Shown here in pieces: positions 8,088 through 16,420 of a DNA stretch of 26,919 bases. Below the pieces are notes generated by a model. The model worked only from the letters and a program-made list of their open reading frames with translations. It did no database searches and was not told the origin of the DNA. The DNA comes from an uncultured Prevotella sp. Its GTDB lineage: Bacteria > Bacteroidota > Bacteroidia > Bacteroidales > Bacteroidaceae. The first letter of the stretch is position 1. Each line of letters starts with the position of its first letter. The stretch covers positions 1-26,919 of the forward strand of contig UQCW01000037.1 in the NCBI GenBank assembly GCA_900539625.1, given 5' to 3'. Made by a program: the position numbers and the translations under genes.

Positions 8088-8777
8088 ATGAACCTCATAG
8101 AAGCAATTAAGCAACGGCACAGCGTGCGGAGCTATCAAAGCAAACCGTTGCCGCAAGATGTTATCAGTCAACTACAAGAGAAAATAGATGAACTCAATGC
8201 AGTCAGTGGACTGAATATGCAACTCGTTGTCAATGAAAAACGTGCCTTTGCTGGTATCAACTCGTATGGTGCGTTTCATGGCGTTGAAAATTATCTTGTC
8301 ATTGCAGGCCAGAAAAGCGACGACCTTGATGAACGGGCAGGCTATTATGGCGAGATGTTCGTGCTTTATGCCCAAATTCTGGGCTTGAATACCTGTTGGG
8401 TTGGTCTTACATACCGTAAGCAGAAAGAACGGTATGCGCTTGCAGACGATGAGAAAATCGCTTGTGTCATTACGGTCGGTTATGGCGTTACGCAGGGGCA
8501 TGGTCATAAAATCAAGCGTGTGGAACAGGTGAGCAATGTTTCAGATGACAGTCCGGCTTGGTTTCGTCAAGGCATTGAGGCAGCCCTGTTGGCCCCGACA
8601 GCTGTCAATCAACAGCGTTTCTTCTTTGAGCTGATCAAAGTTCGAGACGGCGGAATGCCGAAGGTGAAAGCCCGTCGCGGTTTCTCTTTGGTGGGCTACA
8701 CCCAAATGGACCTTGGCATCGCCCGTTTGCATTTTGAAATCGCCGCTGGACGCGAGCATTTCGAATGGGAAGACTGA
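8088..8777 (+). CDS. Nitroreductase family protein (FMN-dependent)
   Basis: The 229-residue product opens with IKQRHSVRSY, the classic FMN-phosphate binding start of the nitroreductase fold (Arg10, Ser12, Arg14). The central GYYGEMFVLYAQILGLNTCWVG and the later IEAALLAPTAVNQQ fit the family's FMN/NAD(P)H domain. Such enzymes reduce nitro compounds, quinones or flavins in the cytoplasm; the natural substrate cannot be predicted. Length is normal for the short bacterial form. The start is the first ATG of the frame and matches the family N-terminus. The alpha/beta hydrolase gene starts 43 nt downstream, so the two may be co-transcribed. I found no clear promoter match in the 93 nt upstream. Confidence 0.88.
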   Translation: MNLIEAIKQRHSVRSYQSKPLPQDVISQLQEKIDELNAVSGLNMQLVVNEKRAFAGINSYGAFHGVENYLVIAGQKSDDLDERAGYYGEMFVLYAQILGLNTCWVGLTYRKQKERYALADDEKIACVITVGYGVTQGHGHKIKRVEQVSNVSDDSPAWFRQGIEAALLAPTAVNQQRFFFELIKVRDGGMPKVKARRGFSLVGYTQMDLGIARLHFEIAAGREHFEWED

Positions 8778-8820
8778 CTGTCGATTGTGAGACGGAAAAT
8801 ATAGATAAGAATACCTGCTT

Positions 8821-9870
8821 ATGGAAAGAAAAGAGAAACTCCCAAATGTGTTCTATGTGATGATGCTGGTGCTGGCCTTAAGCTTGATCGCTTTGATAGG
8901 TGGAGCCGTATGCCTATTGGATTACGCTTTAAAACCGGCAGACCTGTCACGCAACGATCAGAAAGCCTGGGAAGAAGTCTATGAGAACTATCCGGGGGTG
9001 AAAGCCTGGCACGATTCCCTCGTGTCTGTCGGTGCACTGCGCGATACCACTGTCACGACATTGGGATATAAAATGCATGCGTGGTTTGTGCCTGCTTCTC
9101 GTCCAACGGCCGCTACGGCCCTGCTCTTACATGGGTACACCGATTGCGGTATCAGTATGATGCCTATTGCTCGAATGTACCATCGCGACATGGGCATGAA
9201 CGTGATGATTCCCGATTTGACCAATTCTGGACGTACCGAAGTCGACCATTATGAAATGGGAAAAAGAGAGAGCGAGGAAGCCAGGGTGTGGAGCTACTTT
9301 GCCTTAAGAGAAGTGGGCGACAGCATGCGAATGGTTGTTCATGGCGTTTCTATGGGTGCCGCCACCACCATGATGGTAGCCGGTGGCCCTTGTACGCCCT
9401 TCTATATCAAAGCCTATGTGGAGGATTGCGGATATAGTTCTCTTGACAAACAATACACCAAAGAACTCAAGGAACGTTTCGGCTTGCCGCGTTATCCGTT
9501 GATACCGTTGGCATCGTGGATATGTAAGAAAAACTATGGATTCTCATTCGCCGATATCAGTCCAGAGAAATGCCTGCGTGGCGTAGAGGCCCCTATGCTC
9601 TTCATTCACGGCACCGCCGATACCTACGTCCCCACGGCGATGGTACATGAAGTGTATGCCGCCAAAGATACTGGTGTGAAAGAATTGTGGCTTGCGCCTG
9701 ACGCTACCCATGCACGCAGTTTTAAGAAATACCCGAAAGAATATTCTGATCATGTGCGTCGATTCTTGGTCAGCAACCATTTCTTCGATGCGGAGTATTG
9801 GTTCCGTAAATGGTTGGAGGATATGCACAACGAGCATATGTCTGTGATGTCTCGGCATTGGCACAGGTAG
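8821..9870 (+). CDS. Membrane-anchored alpha/beta hydrolase
   Basis: This 349-residue protein has an N-terminal membrane helix (~residues 11-34), then an alpha/beta hydrolase domain. LLLHGYTDC supplies the oxyanion-region HG motif. The nucleophile elbow is GVSMG with Ser177. Probable acid and base are Asp267 (GTADTYVP) and His297 (DATHARS), so the triad looks complete. It resembles the BAAT/DUF1749/YqkD-type serine hydrolases of unknown substrate. The N-terminal helix suggests attachment to the inner membrane with the catalytic domain in the periplasm. It may form an operon with the nitroreductase upstream. ATG 8821 is preferred because it gives the charged-then-hydrophobic N-terminus. Confidence 0.85.
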   Translation: MERKEKLPNVFYVMMLVLALSLIALIGGAVCLLDYALKPADLSRNDQKAWEEVYENYPGVKAWHDSLVSVGALRDTTVTTLGYKMHAWFVPASRPTAATALLLHGYTDCGISMMPIARMYHRDMGMNVMIPDLTNSGRTEVDHYEMGKRESEEARVWSYFALREVGDSMRMVVHGVSMGAATTMMVAGGPCTPFYIKAYVEDCGYSSLDKQYTKELKERFGLPRYPLIPLASWICKKNYGFSFADISPEKCLRGVEAPMLFIHGTADTYVPTAMVHEVYAAKDTGVKELWLAPDATHARSFKKYPKEYSDHVRRFLVSNHFFDAEYWFRKWLEDMHNEHMSVMSRHWHR

Positions 9871-10036
9871 CGGAAAGCAGTAGTATTTCCCCTATGCGTT
9901 GTTGGTTCATGCAGAAAACCTCTGGCAGGCTGCAACGATTTAATCCCGTCGGTCGGCCTATTTTGCGGAATATGTGGAAAACTGGGTGAAAATCAAGGAA
10001 AAATGGGGCGTCGGAGCCACTTTTTTGTGGAAACGT
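9871..10036. other. Intergenic sequence before the rimP promoter
   Basis: No ORF, RNA gene or clear terminator is seen. Short complementary patches occur but no stem followed by a T-tract that I would call. The hydrolase transcript must end here or read through toward rimP. Confidence 0.3.
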
Positions 10037-10067
10037 TTTATCGGAGTTTATTTTTGTCGTATCTTTG
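10037..10067 (+). promoter_or_regulatory. Promoter of the rimP-nusA-infB block
   Basis: TATCTTTG at 10060-10067 is a full TAnnTTTG match. TTTA at 10037-10040, 19 nt upstream, is a one-base variant of the -33 TTTG. The start of transcription would fall near 10075, giving a leader of about 185 nt. Confidence 0.65.
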
Positions 10068-10077
10068 CAAATGGTTA

Positions 10078-10115
10078 GAGTGAGGGGCTTGGAAAAAGTT
10101 CCTCACTTGTTTTTG
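10078..10115 (+). promoter_or_regulatory. Terminator-like hairpin in the rimP leader (possible attenuator)
   Basis: Immediately after the predicted transcription start, AGTGAGG pairs with CCTCACT, with an inner CTT/AAG pairing, and the stem is followed by TTGTTTTT. This has the form of an intrinsic terminator placed ~150 nt before the rimP start codon. In E. coli the nusA-infB operon is autoregulated by NusA, so attenuation here is plausible, but no antiterminator was identified by eye. Confidence 0.45.
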
Positions 10116-10258
10116 GTAATGGTGGAAGAATCGGGCCGTGAGGTTCGTTTGGAATCTGTTGCCAAGCACATGAGTTATAATTTTACGGAGATTGGCACAT
10201 AGAAAACCTTCGTGTGTAATCGGCCAAAACATCCAAATTACAGCGTAACACAAAACGT

Positions 10259-10726
10259 ATGATTGAAACGAATGTAGTGAGAAAACTAGTTGACGAATGG
10301 TTGGAAGACAAGGATTATTTTCTGACCGATTTGACCATTTCGCCGGATGACCGCATCGTAGTGGAAATTGACCACCAAGATGGTGTGTGGATTGAAGACT
10401 GCGTGGCCTTGAGCCGCTTTATTGAAGATGGCCTTGACCGCGATGCTGAAGATTTCGAGCTCGAAGTTGGCAGCGCCGGCATCGGACAGCCATTCAAAGT
10501 GCTCCGCCAATATGAAATCCATGAAGGAGAAACCGTGGAGGTGTTGACCAAGGAGGGAAAGAAAATGGAGGGCATACTCTCTAATGTGACTCCCGAGCAC
10601 TTCACCGTTACCGTACAGGAAAAAGTACGTATTGAAGGAAAGAAACGTCCGGAGATGGTTGACCGCGATGTGACCTTCAGCTATGACGACGTGAAGTCCA
10701 CCAAATACGTCATCAATTTTAAATAA
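10259..10726 (+). CDS. rimP: Ribosome maturation factor RimP
   Basis: The 155-residue product matches RimP, which acts in 30S ribosomal subunit maturation. The N-terminal alpha/beta domain (about 1-80) contains IVVEIDHQDGVWIEDCVALSRFIE and the diagnostic FELEVGSAGIGQPFK, where the usual form is LEVSSPGLDRPL. The C-terminal SH3-like domain (about 85-155) carries the ETVEVLTKEGKKMEG strand pattern. Position before nusA and infB is the widely conserved gene order, which strongly supports the call. The stop codon TAA overlaps the first base of a diverged palindromic repeat (10726-10900). Confidence 0.93.
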   Translation: MIETNVVRKLVDEWLEDKDYFLTDLTISPDDRIVVEIDHQDGVWIEDCVALSRFIEDGLDRDAEDFELEVGSAGIGQPFKVLRQYEIHEGETVEVLTKEGKKMEGILSNVTPEHFTVTVQEKVRIEGKKRPEMVDRDVTFSYDDVKSTKYVINFK

Positions 10727-10900
10727 GTAATGAGGAAAGGATAAGCTGACCAATTTTGACCTGCGTTTTTTTGTTGGTGTTGAAATTTGATAGACGCGCT
10801 ATCTGGCCGATGGCAAATATCAAAGATGGCAAAGAGGTAGTAAGTAAGACCTCAATTCCTTATTCCTCAAAATTGTTCAGGGTGCTTTTAGTTCATTCCT
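10726..10900. repeat. Diverged palindromic element C1 between rimP and nusA
   Basis: The left end reads AGTAATGAGGAAAGGATAAG and continues with CAATTTTGACCTGC, aligning position by position with the left end of copy B (AGTAATGTTGAAAGAATAAG, then CAATTTTGCACCTGC). The right end (AAAATTGTTCAGGGTGC ... CATTCCT) is its imperfect complement. A small inverted repeat, GATAG/CTATC at 10789-10803, sits near the centre, where full-length copies have the core hairpin. The GGAG/TGACTGA core itself is not preserved. Confidence 0.55.
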
Positions 10901-11069
10901 AATCCTTTGCAGTCTGGGTTGCGGCGGTGTGTCGCAGAAAATCCAGAAGTTGTCCCGTTTTTTTTAGAAGACACATGTTGTGAACGGCATCTGCCGCGTG
11001 ACATTTCGATAAGTCCTTCTGAGATGGGGTAAAAGCCTGCTTCAAATCTTGAGAAAATAAAAACAATAT
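10901..11069 (+). other. nusA leader region
   Basis: This gap has no ORF. It includes an eight-T run near 10960 and a small CGGC/GCCG hairpin near 10985-10996. No TAnnTTTG promoter was found, so nusA is probably transcribed from the rimP promoter through repeat C1. Confidence 0.3.
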
Positions 11070-12344
11070 ATGGCAAAGAAAAAACAAGAGACACTGAGTC
11101 TCATTGACACCTTCTCCGAGTTCAAGGAGACGAAGAATATAGACCGCACCACAATGGTCGGTGTGCTCGAAGAAAGCTTTCGCAGCGTGATTGCCAAAAT
11201 CTTTGGTTCTGACGAAAACTTCGACGTGATTGTTAACCCCGACAAGGGCGACTTTGAAATCTATCGCAACCGCGAAGTTGTTGCCGATGACAATGTGACT
11301 GACCCTAACAAGGAAATCACCCTGTCGGCAGCCCGCGAAATCGATGCCGACTACGAAATCGGCGAGGAAGTGAGCGAAACCATTGATTTCGCCAAGTTCG
11401 GCCGCCGCGCCATCCTGACGCTCCGTCAGACCTTGGCCAGCAAAATCTTGGAGCTCGAGCACGATTCTTTGTACAACAAATATAAAGACCGCGAAGGCGA
11501 ACTCATCTCTGCCGAGGTCTATCAGACTTGGAAGAACGAGACGTTGCTTATGGACGACGAGCATAATGAGCTCCTCCTGCCGAAGAATCAGCAGATTCCA
11601 CGCGACTTCTTCCACAAGGGCGATATGGTTCGCGCCGTCATCGATCGCGTTGACAATTCAAACGGAAATCCGAAGATCTTCCTTTCGCGTACCTCTCCCG
11701 ATTTCTTGCGCCGCTTGCTCGAACAGGAAATTCCAGAGATTGTCGACGGTGTCATCCAGTTGCGCCGCATTGCCCGCATTCCGGGAGAACGCGCCAAAAT
11801 CGCCGTTGAGAGTTTCGACGACCGCATTGACCCCGTTGGCGCTTGCGTCGGTGTGAAGGGTAGCCGTATTCATGGCATCGTTCGCGAAATGAACAACGAG
11901 AACATCGACGTGATCAATTACACCAGCAATACGCGCCTCTTCATCCAGCGTGCTTTGAGCCCAGCAGAAGTCATCAGCATTACGCTCAACGAAGAAGAGA
12001 AGAAGGCGGAAGTATATCTCCGTCCCGACCAGGTGTCGTTAGCCATCGGCCGCGGCGGTGTCAACATTAAGTTGGCCTCAATGCTGACGGAATACACCAT
12101 CGATGTCTTCCGCGAAGTAGAAGGCAATGAAGAAAACGAGGATGTCAATCTTGATGAGTTCTCAGACGAAATCGACCAGTGGGTGCTCGATGCCATCAAG
12201 GCGCTCGGATACAGAACAGCCAAGGAAGTGCTGAACGCCCCGCGCGAAATGCTCATCGAGAGAGCCGACCTTGAAGAAAGCACCGTTGACGATGTCTTGC
12301 GCATCTTGAAAGCGGAGTTTGAGGATAACGCAGCAAACAGTTAA
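11070..12344 (+). CDS. nusA: Transcription termination/antitermination factor NusA
   Basis: The 424-residue protein binds RNA polymerase and nascent RNA and modulates pausing, termination and antitermination. The N-terminal RNAP-binding domain covers about 1-130 (LIDTFSEFKETKNIDRTTM). The S1 domain lies at about 135-205 (GDMVRAVIDRV). KH1 includes GVKG at 261-264, followed by RIHGIVREM. KH2 includes GRGG at 327-330 in SLAIGRGGVNIKLA. A single short helical repeat ends the protein (~385-420), typical of Bacteroidota NusA without the long acidic E. coli tail. It lies between rimP and infB, the conserved order, but is flanked on both sides by palindromic elements C1 and C2. Confidence 0.97.
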   Translation: MAKKKQETLSLIDTFSEFKETKNIDRTTMVGVLEESFRSVIAKIFGSDENFDVIVNPDKGDFEIYRNREVVADDNVTDPNKEITLSAAREIDADYEIGEEVSETIDFAKFGRRAILTLRQTLASKILELEHDSLYNKYKDREGELISAEVYQTWKNETLLMDDEHNELLLPKNQQIPRDFFHKGDMVRAVIDRVDNSNGNPKIFLSRTSPDFLRRLLEQEIPEIVDGVIQLRRIARIPGERAKIAVESFDDRIDPVGACVGVKGSRIHGIVREMNNENIDVINYTSNTRLFIQRALSPAEVISITLNEEEKKAEVYLRPDQVSLAIGRGGVNIKLASMLTEYTIDVFREVEGNEENEDVNLDEFSDEIDQWVLDAIKALGYRTAKEVLNAPREMLIERADLEESTVDDVLRILKAEFEDNAANS

Positions 12345-12349
12345 TGTTT

Positions 12350-12465
12350 AGTGATGGTGAAAGGATGAAGCCGAGCAATTTTAGCCTGTGATTTTGGAAG
12401 AGCAGGGATTGAAAGTTCTAAAAGCAGATACTTTTATATTGCTCAGGGCATCTTTAGCCATTACT
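12350..12465. repeat. Diverged palindromic element C2 between nusA and infB
   Basis: The left end reads AGTGATGGTGAAAGGATGAA and continues with GCAATTTTAGCCTG, aligning with the left ends of copies B and C1. The right end, read on the minus strand, begins AGTAATGGCTAAAGATGCCC and is the imperfect partner. At 116 bp it is shorter than the full-length copies, and no GGAG core hairpin is seen. It begins 6 nt after the nusA stop codon. Confidence 0.5.
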
Positions 12466-12699
12466 TAGGTCGCGCCCGCTGTTGAGTGGAACCAGGTGAT
12501 AAGTAGGTTATATCAACTGCAAGATATGCTTACCATTACTGTCGAAGGACGTTCTCTCTACGTGTGGACAAGACGTACGTGCGGAGCAGGAAGTCTCTCA
12601 CCATTGCCGACAAACCAATAGCGGTCGCATGTGATAGTAATCAACGGCAACACGTTTGCCGACACATAGCCACCTTCAAACATTATCTTATATTATAGC
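12466..12699 (+). other. infB leader region
   Basis: This is a 234-nt gap without an ORF. It contains one compact hairpin at 12645-12661 (CGGCAA/TTGCCG, loop CACGT) 38 nt before the start codon. An AAGTAGGT octamer near 12503 recalls the D-type repeat end but has no partner arm. No TAnnTTTG promoter was found. Confidence 0.35.
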
Positions 12700-15603
12700 A
12701 TGAGCATTAGACTAAATAAAGTAATTAAAGAATTCAACGTTGGACTTCAAACTGTGGTCGATTTTTTGACCACAAAGGGGTTTGAGGTAAAAGCCTCTCC
12801 CAGCGAAAAAATATCTGACGCGCAGTATGACTTGCTGCGCCAGGAATTTGGTGCCGACAGAGACCTCAGAACTGAGGCCGAAAAGATGATTCAAAACCGG
12901 CAGAAAGAAAAAATCCAGAAGGAGAAGAAGGCATCCCGCAAAGATGTCGCAACGGAGATTAAAACGGAAATTCCAACGGAGCTTCGTCCGAAAGTAAAAG
13001 TCATGGGAACCATTGACCTCAACCAGAAGAAGGCAGACGACAAGACTTCTGCACAGAAACAGGTGAAGGATGAGGAGACAAAAGAAGTGGCCCACGGCAA
13101 TACAAACAATTCTAACAACACAAGCAATACCACTGAAGCCCCCAAGACCAACGACACAGAGTCAGAAATGCCAAAGCCCCAAACAAACAACACCACTGAG
13201 GCCGCAAATGTTGCTGCCAACGAACAAAATGACGGACAAGCTGCTGCACAGCAAGGTAAGAAACAAAAGCAGAAACTCTCTGTTGAAGAACGTGCTGCAG
13301 CAATTGGAGAGGAAAATAACGGCGTGTTCAAACTGCACACGCAAACTGAAATCGCCGGACCTAAGGTGCTCGGCGTGATAGACCTTTCAAGCATCAACCA
13401 AACGACTCGTCCGAAGAATAAATCAAAGGAGGAGCGTCGTAAGGAACGCGAAGAGAAAAACCGTCAGGGGCGTGGCGGCAATAATAATGCTGCACAAGGC
13501 CAGAATGCTGGTGAGAAGAAGAAGCGCACGCGCATCGGAAAAGAGCGCGTTGACGTTAATGCCGCTTCCAACCAGCAAGGAAACAAGGGACGCCAGAATC
13601 AGGGCAACCAGCAGGGTGGTGCCAACAACGCCCAGGGTGGTAGCAAGCGCTCTAAGGAACGCAACCGCCGCGCTAAGGAGCAACAGCCGAAGCAGGAAAT
13701 TTCTGATGAGGATGTTGCAAAGCAGGTAAAGGAGACGCTCGCACGCCTCACCAACAAGCAGAAAGGCTCTAAGGGCGCTAAATATCGTAAAGAAAAACGT
13801 GAGCAGGTCCGCGAACGTCAGGAAGAAGAACGTTTGGAAGCCAAGGCTGAAAGCAAGGTGCTGAAGCTGACGGAGTTTGTAACGGCAAACGAGTTGGCCA
13901 CCATGATGGATGTGCCTGTAACAAAGGTCATCGGCACGTGCATGAGTATCGGAATCATGGTTTCCATCAACCAGCGTATGGATGCTGAGACCATCGACCT
14001 CGTGGCAGAAGAATTTGGCTTCAAGACGGAATACGTCAGCGCTGATGTGCAGGATGCCATTGCTGAAGAGGAGGACAATGAGGAAGATCTCGAACCACGC
14101 GCACCGATTGTCACCGTCATGGGTCACGTTGACCACGGTAAGACATCTCTGCTCGACTATATCCGCAAGGCCAATGTTATTGCCGGTGAAGCAGGTGGTA
14201 TCACGCAGCACATCGGTGCATATAATGTGACGCTCGAAAGTGGCCGCCACATCACCTTCTTGGATACTCCGGGTCACGAGGCATTTACCGCCATGCGTGC
14301 CCGTGGTGCTCAGGTAACTGACATCGCCATCATCATCATCGCTGCCGACGACGACATCATGCCGCAGACCAAGGAAGCCATCAACCACGCCGTGGCTGCC
14401 AATGTGCCCATCGTCTTCGCCATTAATAAGATTGATAAGCCACACGCCAACCCCGACAAGATCAAGGAAGGACTGGCCACGATGAACTTCCTCGTGGAAG
14501 AGTGGGGTGGTAAATATCAGAGCCAGGACATCTCCGCCAAGAAAGGTATCGGCGTGAAGGAACTCCTCGAAAAGGTGTTGCTTGAAGCCGACATGCTCGA
14601 GCTCAAGGCCAATCCAAACCGCAAGGCTGTTGGTACCATCATCGAGTCGTCGCTCGACAAAGGCCGTGGCTATGTTGCCACAGTGCTGGTTTCAAACGGT
14701 ACGCTCCATCAGGGCGATGTCGTTTTGGCAGGAACCAACTACGGCCGCGTGAAGGCGCTCTTCAACGAGCGTAACCAGCGTGTCAAGAGTGTCGGTCCTT
14801 CACAGGCCGCCACGCTTCTCGGCTTCAACGGCGCTCCCCAGGCCGGTGACCAGTTCCATGTGATGGAAACGGAACAAGAGGCTCGCGAAATCGCCAATAA
14901 GCGTGAGCAACTCCAGCGTGAGCAAGACCTCCGTACCCACAAGATGCTGACGCTCGACGAAGTGGGTCGCCGCATCAAGCTCGGTTCGTTTAAGGAGATG
15001 AACATCATTGTCAAGGGTGACGTAGACGGTTCTGTCGAAGCACTCTCTGATTCGTTCATCAAACTCTCAACGGAAAACATCGCCGTCAACGTCATCCACA
15101 AGGGCGTCGGCCAGATTTCCGAAAACGACGTCACCTTGGCAGCTGCCTCTCAGGCCGTCATCGTCGGTTTCCAGGTTCGTCCTTCACAGGCCGCCCGCAA
15201 GCTCGCTGAGCACGATGGTGTTGACATTCGTCTTTACTCTGTCATCTACGATGCCATTGAAGAAGTCAAGGAAGCCATGGAGGGCATGCTCGAACCAGTC
15301 ATCAAGGAAGAAGTCACAGCTACTATCGAAGTGCGCCAGGTTTACCACATCTCCAAGGTGGGTTACGTTGCCGGTGCTTATGTCATCGACGGTAAGGTTA
15401 AGCGCACCGACAAGGCCCGCTTGATTCGAGACGGCATTGTCATCTTCACGGGCGAAATCAACGCCTTGAAGCGTTTCAAGGACGACGTGAAGGAAGTGAC
15501 AACCAACTTCGAGTGTGGTATCAGTCTCACCAACTGCAACGACATCAAGGAAGGCGACATCATCGAAACCTTCCAGGAAGTTGCCATTAAGCAGAAACTC
15601 TGA
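12700..15603 (+). CDS. infB: Translation initiation factor IF-2
   Basis: The 967-residue GTPase delivers initiator fMet-tRNA to the ribosome. Residues 1-60 form an IF2_N-like domain (RLNKVIKEFNVGLQTVVDFL). Residues ~80-370 are a low-complexity charged linker rich in Lys, Asn, Gln and Glu. A second IF2_N segment lies near 385-425. The G domain has G1 GHVDHGKTS at 475-483, G3 DTPGH from 522, G4 NKID at 576-579 and G5 SAKKG from 612. Domains II, III and C2 follow, ending ...FQEVAIKQKL. The long size and Asn/Gln-rich linker are common in Bacteroidota. Start ATG 12700 begins the conserved SIRLNKV sequence. Confidence 0.97.
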   Translation: MSIRLNKVIKEFNVGLQTVVDFLTTKGFEVKASPSEKISDAQYDLLRQEFGADRDLRTEAEKMIQNRQKEKIQKEKKASRKDVATEIKTEIPTELRPKVKVMGTIDLNQKKADDKTSAQKQVKDEETKEVAHGNTNNSNNTSNTTEAPKTNDTESEMPKPQTNNTTEAANVAANEQNDGQAAAQQGKKQKQKLSVEERAAAIGEENNGVFKLHTQTEIAGPKVLGVIDLSSINQTTRPKNKSKEERRKEREEKNRQGRGGNNNAAQGQNAGEKKKRTRIGKERVDVNAASNQQGNKGRQNQGNQQGGANNAQGGSKRSKERNRRAKEQQPKQEISDEDVAKQVKETLARLTNKQKGSKGAKYRKEKREQVRERQEEERLEAKAESKVLKLTEFVTANELATMMDVPVTKVIGTCMSIGIMVSINQRMDAETIDLVAEEFGFKTEYVSADVQDAIAEEEDNEEDLEPRAPIVTVMGHVDHGKTSLLDYIRKANVIAGEAGGITQHIGAYNVTLESGRHITFLDTPGHEAFTAMRARGAQVTDIAIIIIAADDDIMPQTKEAINHAVAANVPIVFAINKIDKPHANPDKIKEGLATMNFLVEEWGGKYQSQDISAKKGIGVKELLEKVLLEADMLELKANPNRKAVGTIIESSLDKGRGYVATVLVSNGTLHQGDVVLAGTNYGRVKALFNERNQRVKSVGPSQAATLLGFNGAPQAGDQFHVMETEQEAREIANKREQLQREQDLRTHKMLTLDEVGRRIKLGSFKEMNIIVKGDVDGSVEALSDSFIKLSTENIAVNVIHKGVGQISENDVTLAAASQAVIVGFQVRPSQAARKLAEHDGVDIRLYSVIYDAIEEVKEAMEGMLEPVIKEEVTATIEVRQVYHISKVGYVAGAYVIDGKVKRTDKARLIRDGIVIFTGEINALKRFKDDVKEVTTNFECGISLTNCNDIKEGDIIETFQEVAIKQKL

Positions 15604-15690
15604 TAGCCTTCTTATAGATATATGGAGCGTTCGAAAATTAGCTTGAGCCAATCCTAAAATTACTATAGAACACCCCATATTATATATATG

Positions 15691-15734
15691 ACAATAGTGA
15701 ACCGAAAAAATGCGGTTCACTATTGTTGGCTTTT
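15691..15734 (+). terminator. Strong hairpin terminator after infB
   Basis: ACAATAGTGAACCG at 15691-15704 pairs perfectly with CGGTTCACTATTGT at 15713-15726 (14 bp, 8-nt loop), followed by TGGCTTTT. It lies ~90 nt after infB and ends 15 nt before the next start codon, so transcription of the CvpA-like gene may need partial readthrough or a promoter I did not see. Confidence 0.7.
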
Positions 15735-15748
15735 AAAAGAAACATAGC

Positions 15749-16336
15749 ATGTATATAGATATATTCTTGGTCGTATTGCTGCTTTGGGCTGTATTCAACG
15801 GCTGGCGCAACGGCTTCATCAAGGAATTGCTTAACACGGGTGGTGTTTTGAGCGGCTTGCTCCTCTCGTTGGGTTGCTATGCCCTTTTAGGGAAATACCT
15901 TGCAGTCGACGGCACGAAGGTCAACATGGTGTTGAGCATCATAGCCTTCTTCATCCTCTGCATCTTCCTTCCCATCGCCCTGGGATTCGTGGCCAACCGT
16001 TTCAACGACCTTTTGTGCCACCTGAAACTCGGTCTCCCCAACAGTCTGCTCGGTGCCACCGTGAGTGTCGTGAAATTCCTGTTCGTCATCAGTTTTGCGT
16101 TCAACATCATGGAGAATCTCAACATCATGAATCCCGAGCGCACAGTCGCCTCACGCCTTTATGAGCCAGTACGTGGTTTCCTCGGTTTCGTACGCGACGA
16201 GTCTGCCAAACGTCTGCACAGCCAATCAGACAGCAGTGCCGATAGCGTCAAGACCAAGAGCGACACGACCTACGTCTTTTTCAACCACGACGACGTGAAG
16301 GCCAAGGCCAAGAACTCGGGCAAACTCTCTGATTGA
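15749..16336 (+). CDS. CvpA family membrane protein
   Basis: The 195-residue protein has about four hydrophobic segments (roughly residues 4-20, 28-48, 60-85 and 103-122) and a hydrophilic, Ser/Lys-rich C-terminal tail. The opening DIFLVVLLLWAVFNGWRNGFIKELLN, with its G-x-x-x-G-F-I-K pattern, is the signature start of CvpA proteins, named for colicin V production in E. coli. The biochemical function is not settled; roles in envelope stress and bile tolerance have been reported in some bacteria. In Bacteroidales this gene commonly follows infB, as I recall. A strong hairpin separates it from infB, so coupling is uncertain. Confidence 0.85.
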   Translation: MYIDIFLVVLLLWAVFNGWRNGFIKELLNTGGVLSGLLLSLGCYALLGKYLAVDGTKVNMVLSIIAFFILCIFLPIALGFVANRFNDLLCHLKLGLPNSLLGATVSVVKFLFVISFAFNIMENLNIMNPERTVASRLYEPVRGFLGFVRDESAKRLHSQSDSSADSVKTKSDTTYVFFNHDDVKAKAKNSGKLSD

Positions 16337-16420
16337 GATTGCAAGAGCGTTCTGATGTTTCCTGATAGAGCGTGGGGAAGTGGATTCTTCCGTCTCTGAA
16401 AATCAGAGAAATAGTGGCTT

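Noticed and set aside
12499..12510. Further D-type element at the AAGTAGGT octamer (also near 19893)
   Set aside because: Only the first eight bases or so match and there is no complementary right arm nearby.
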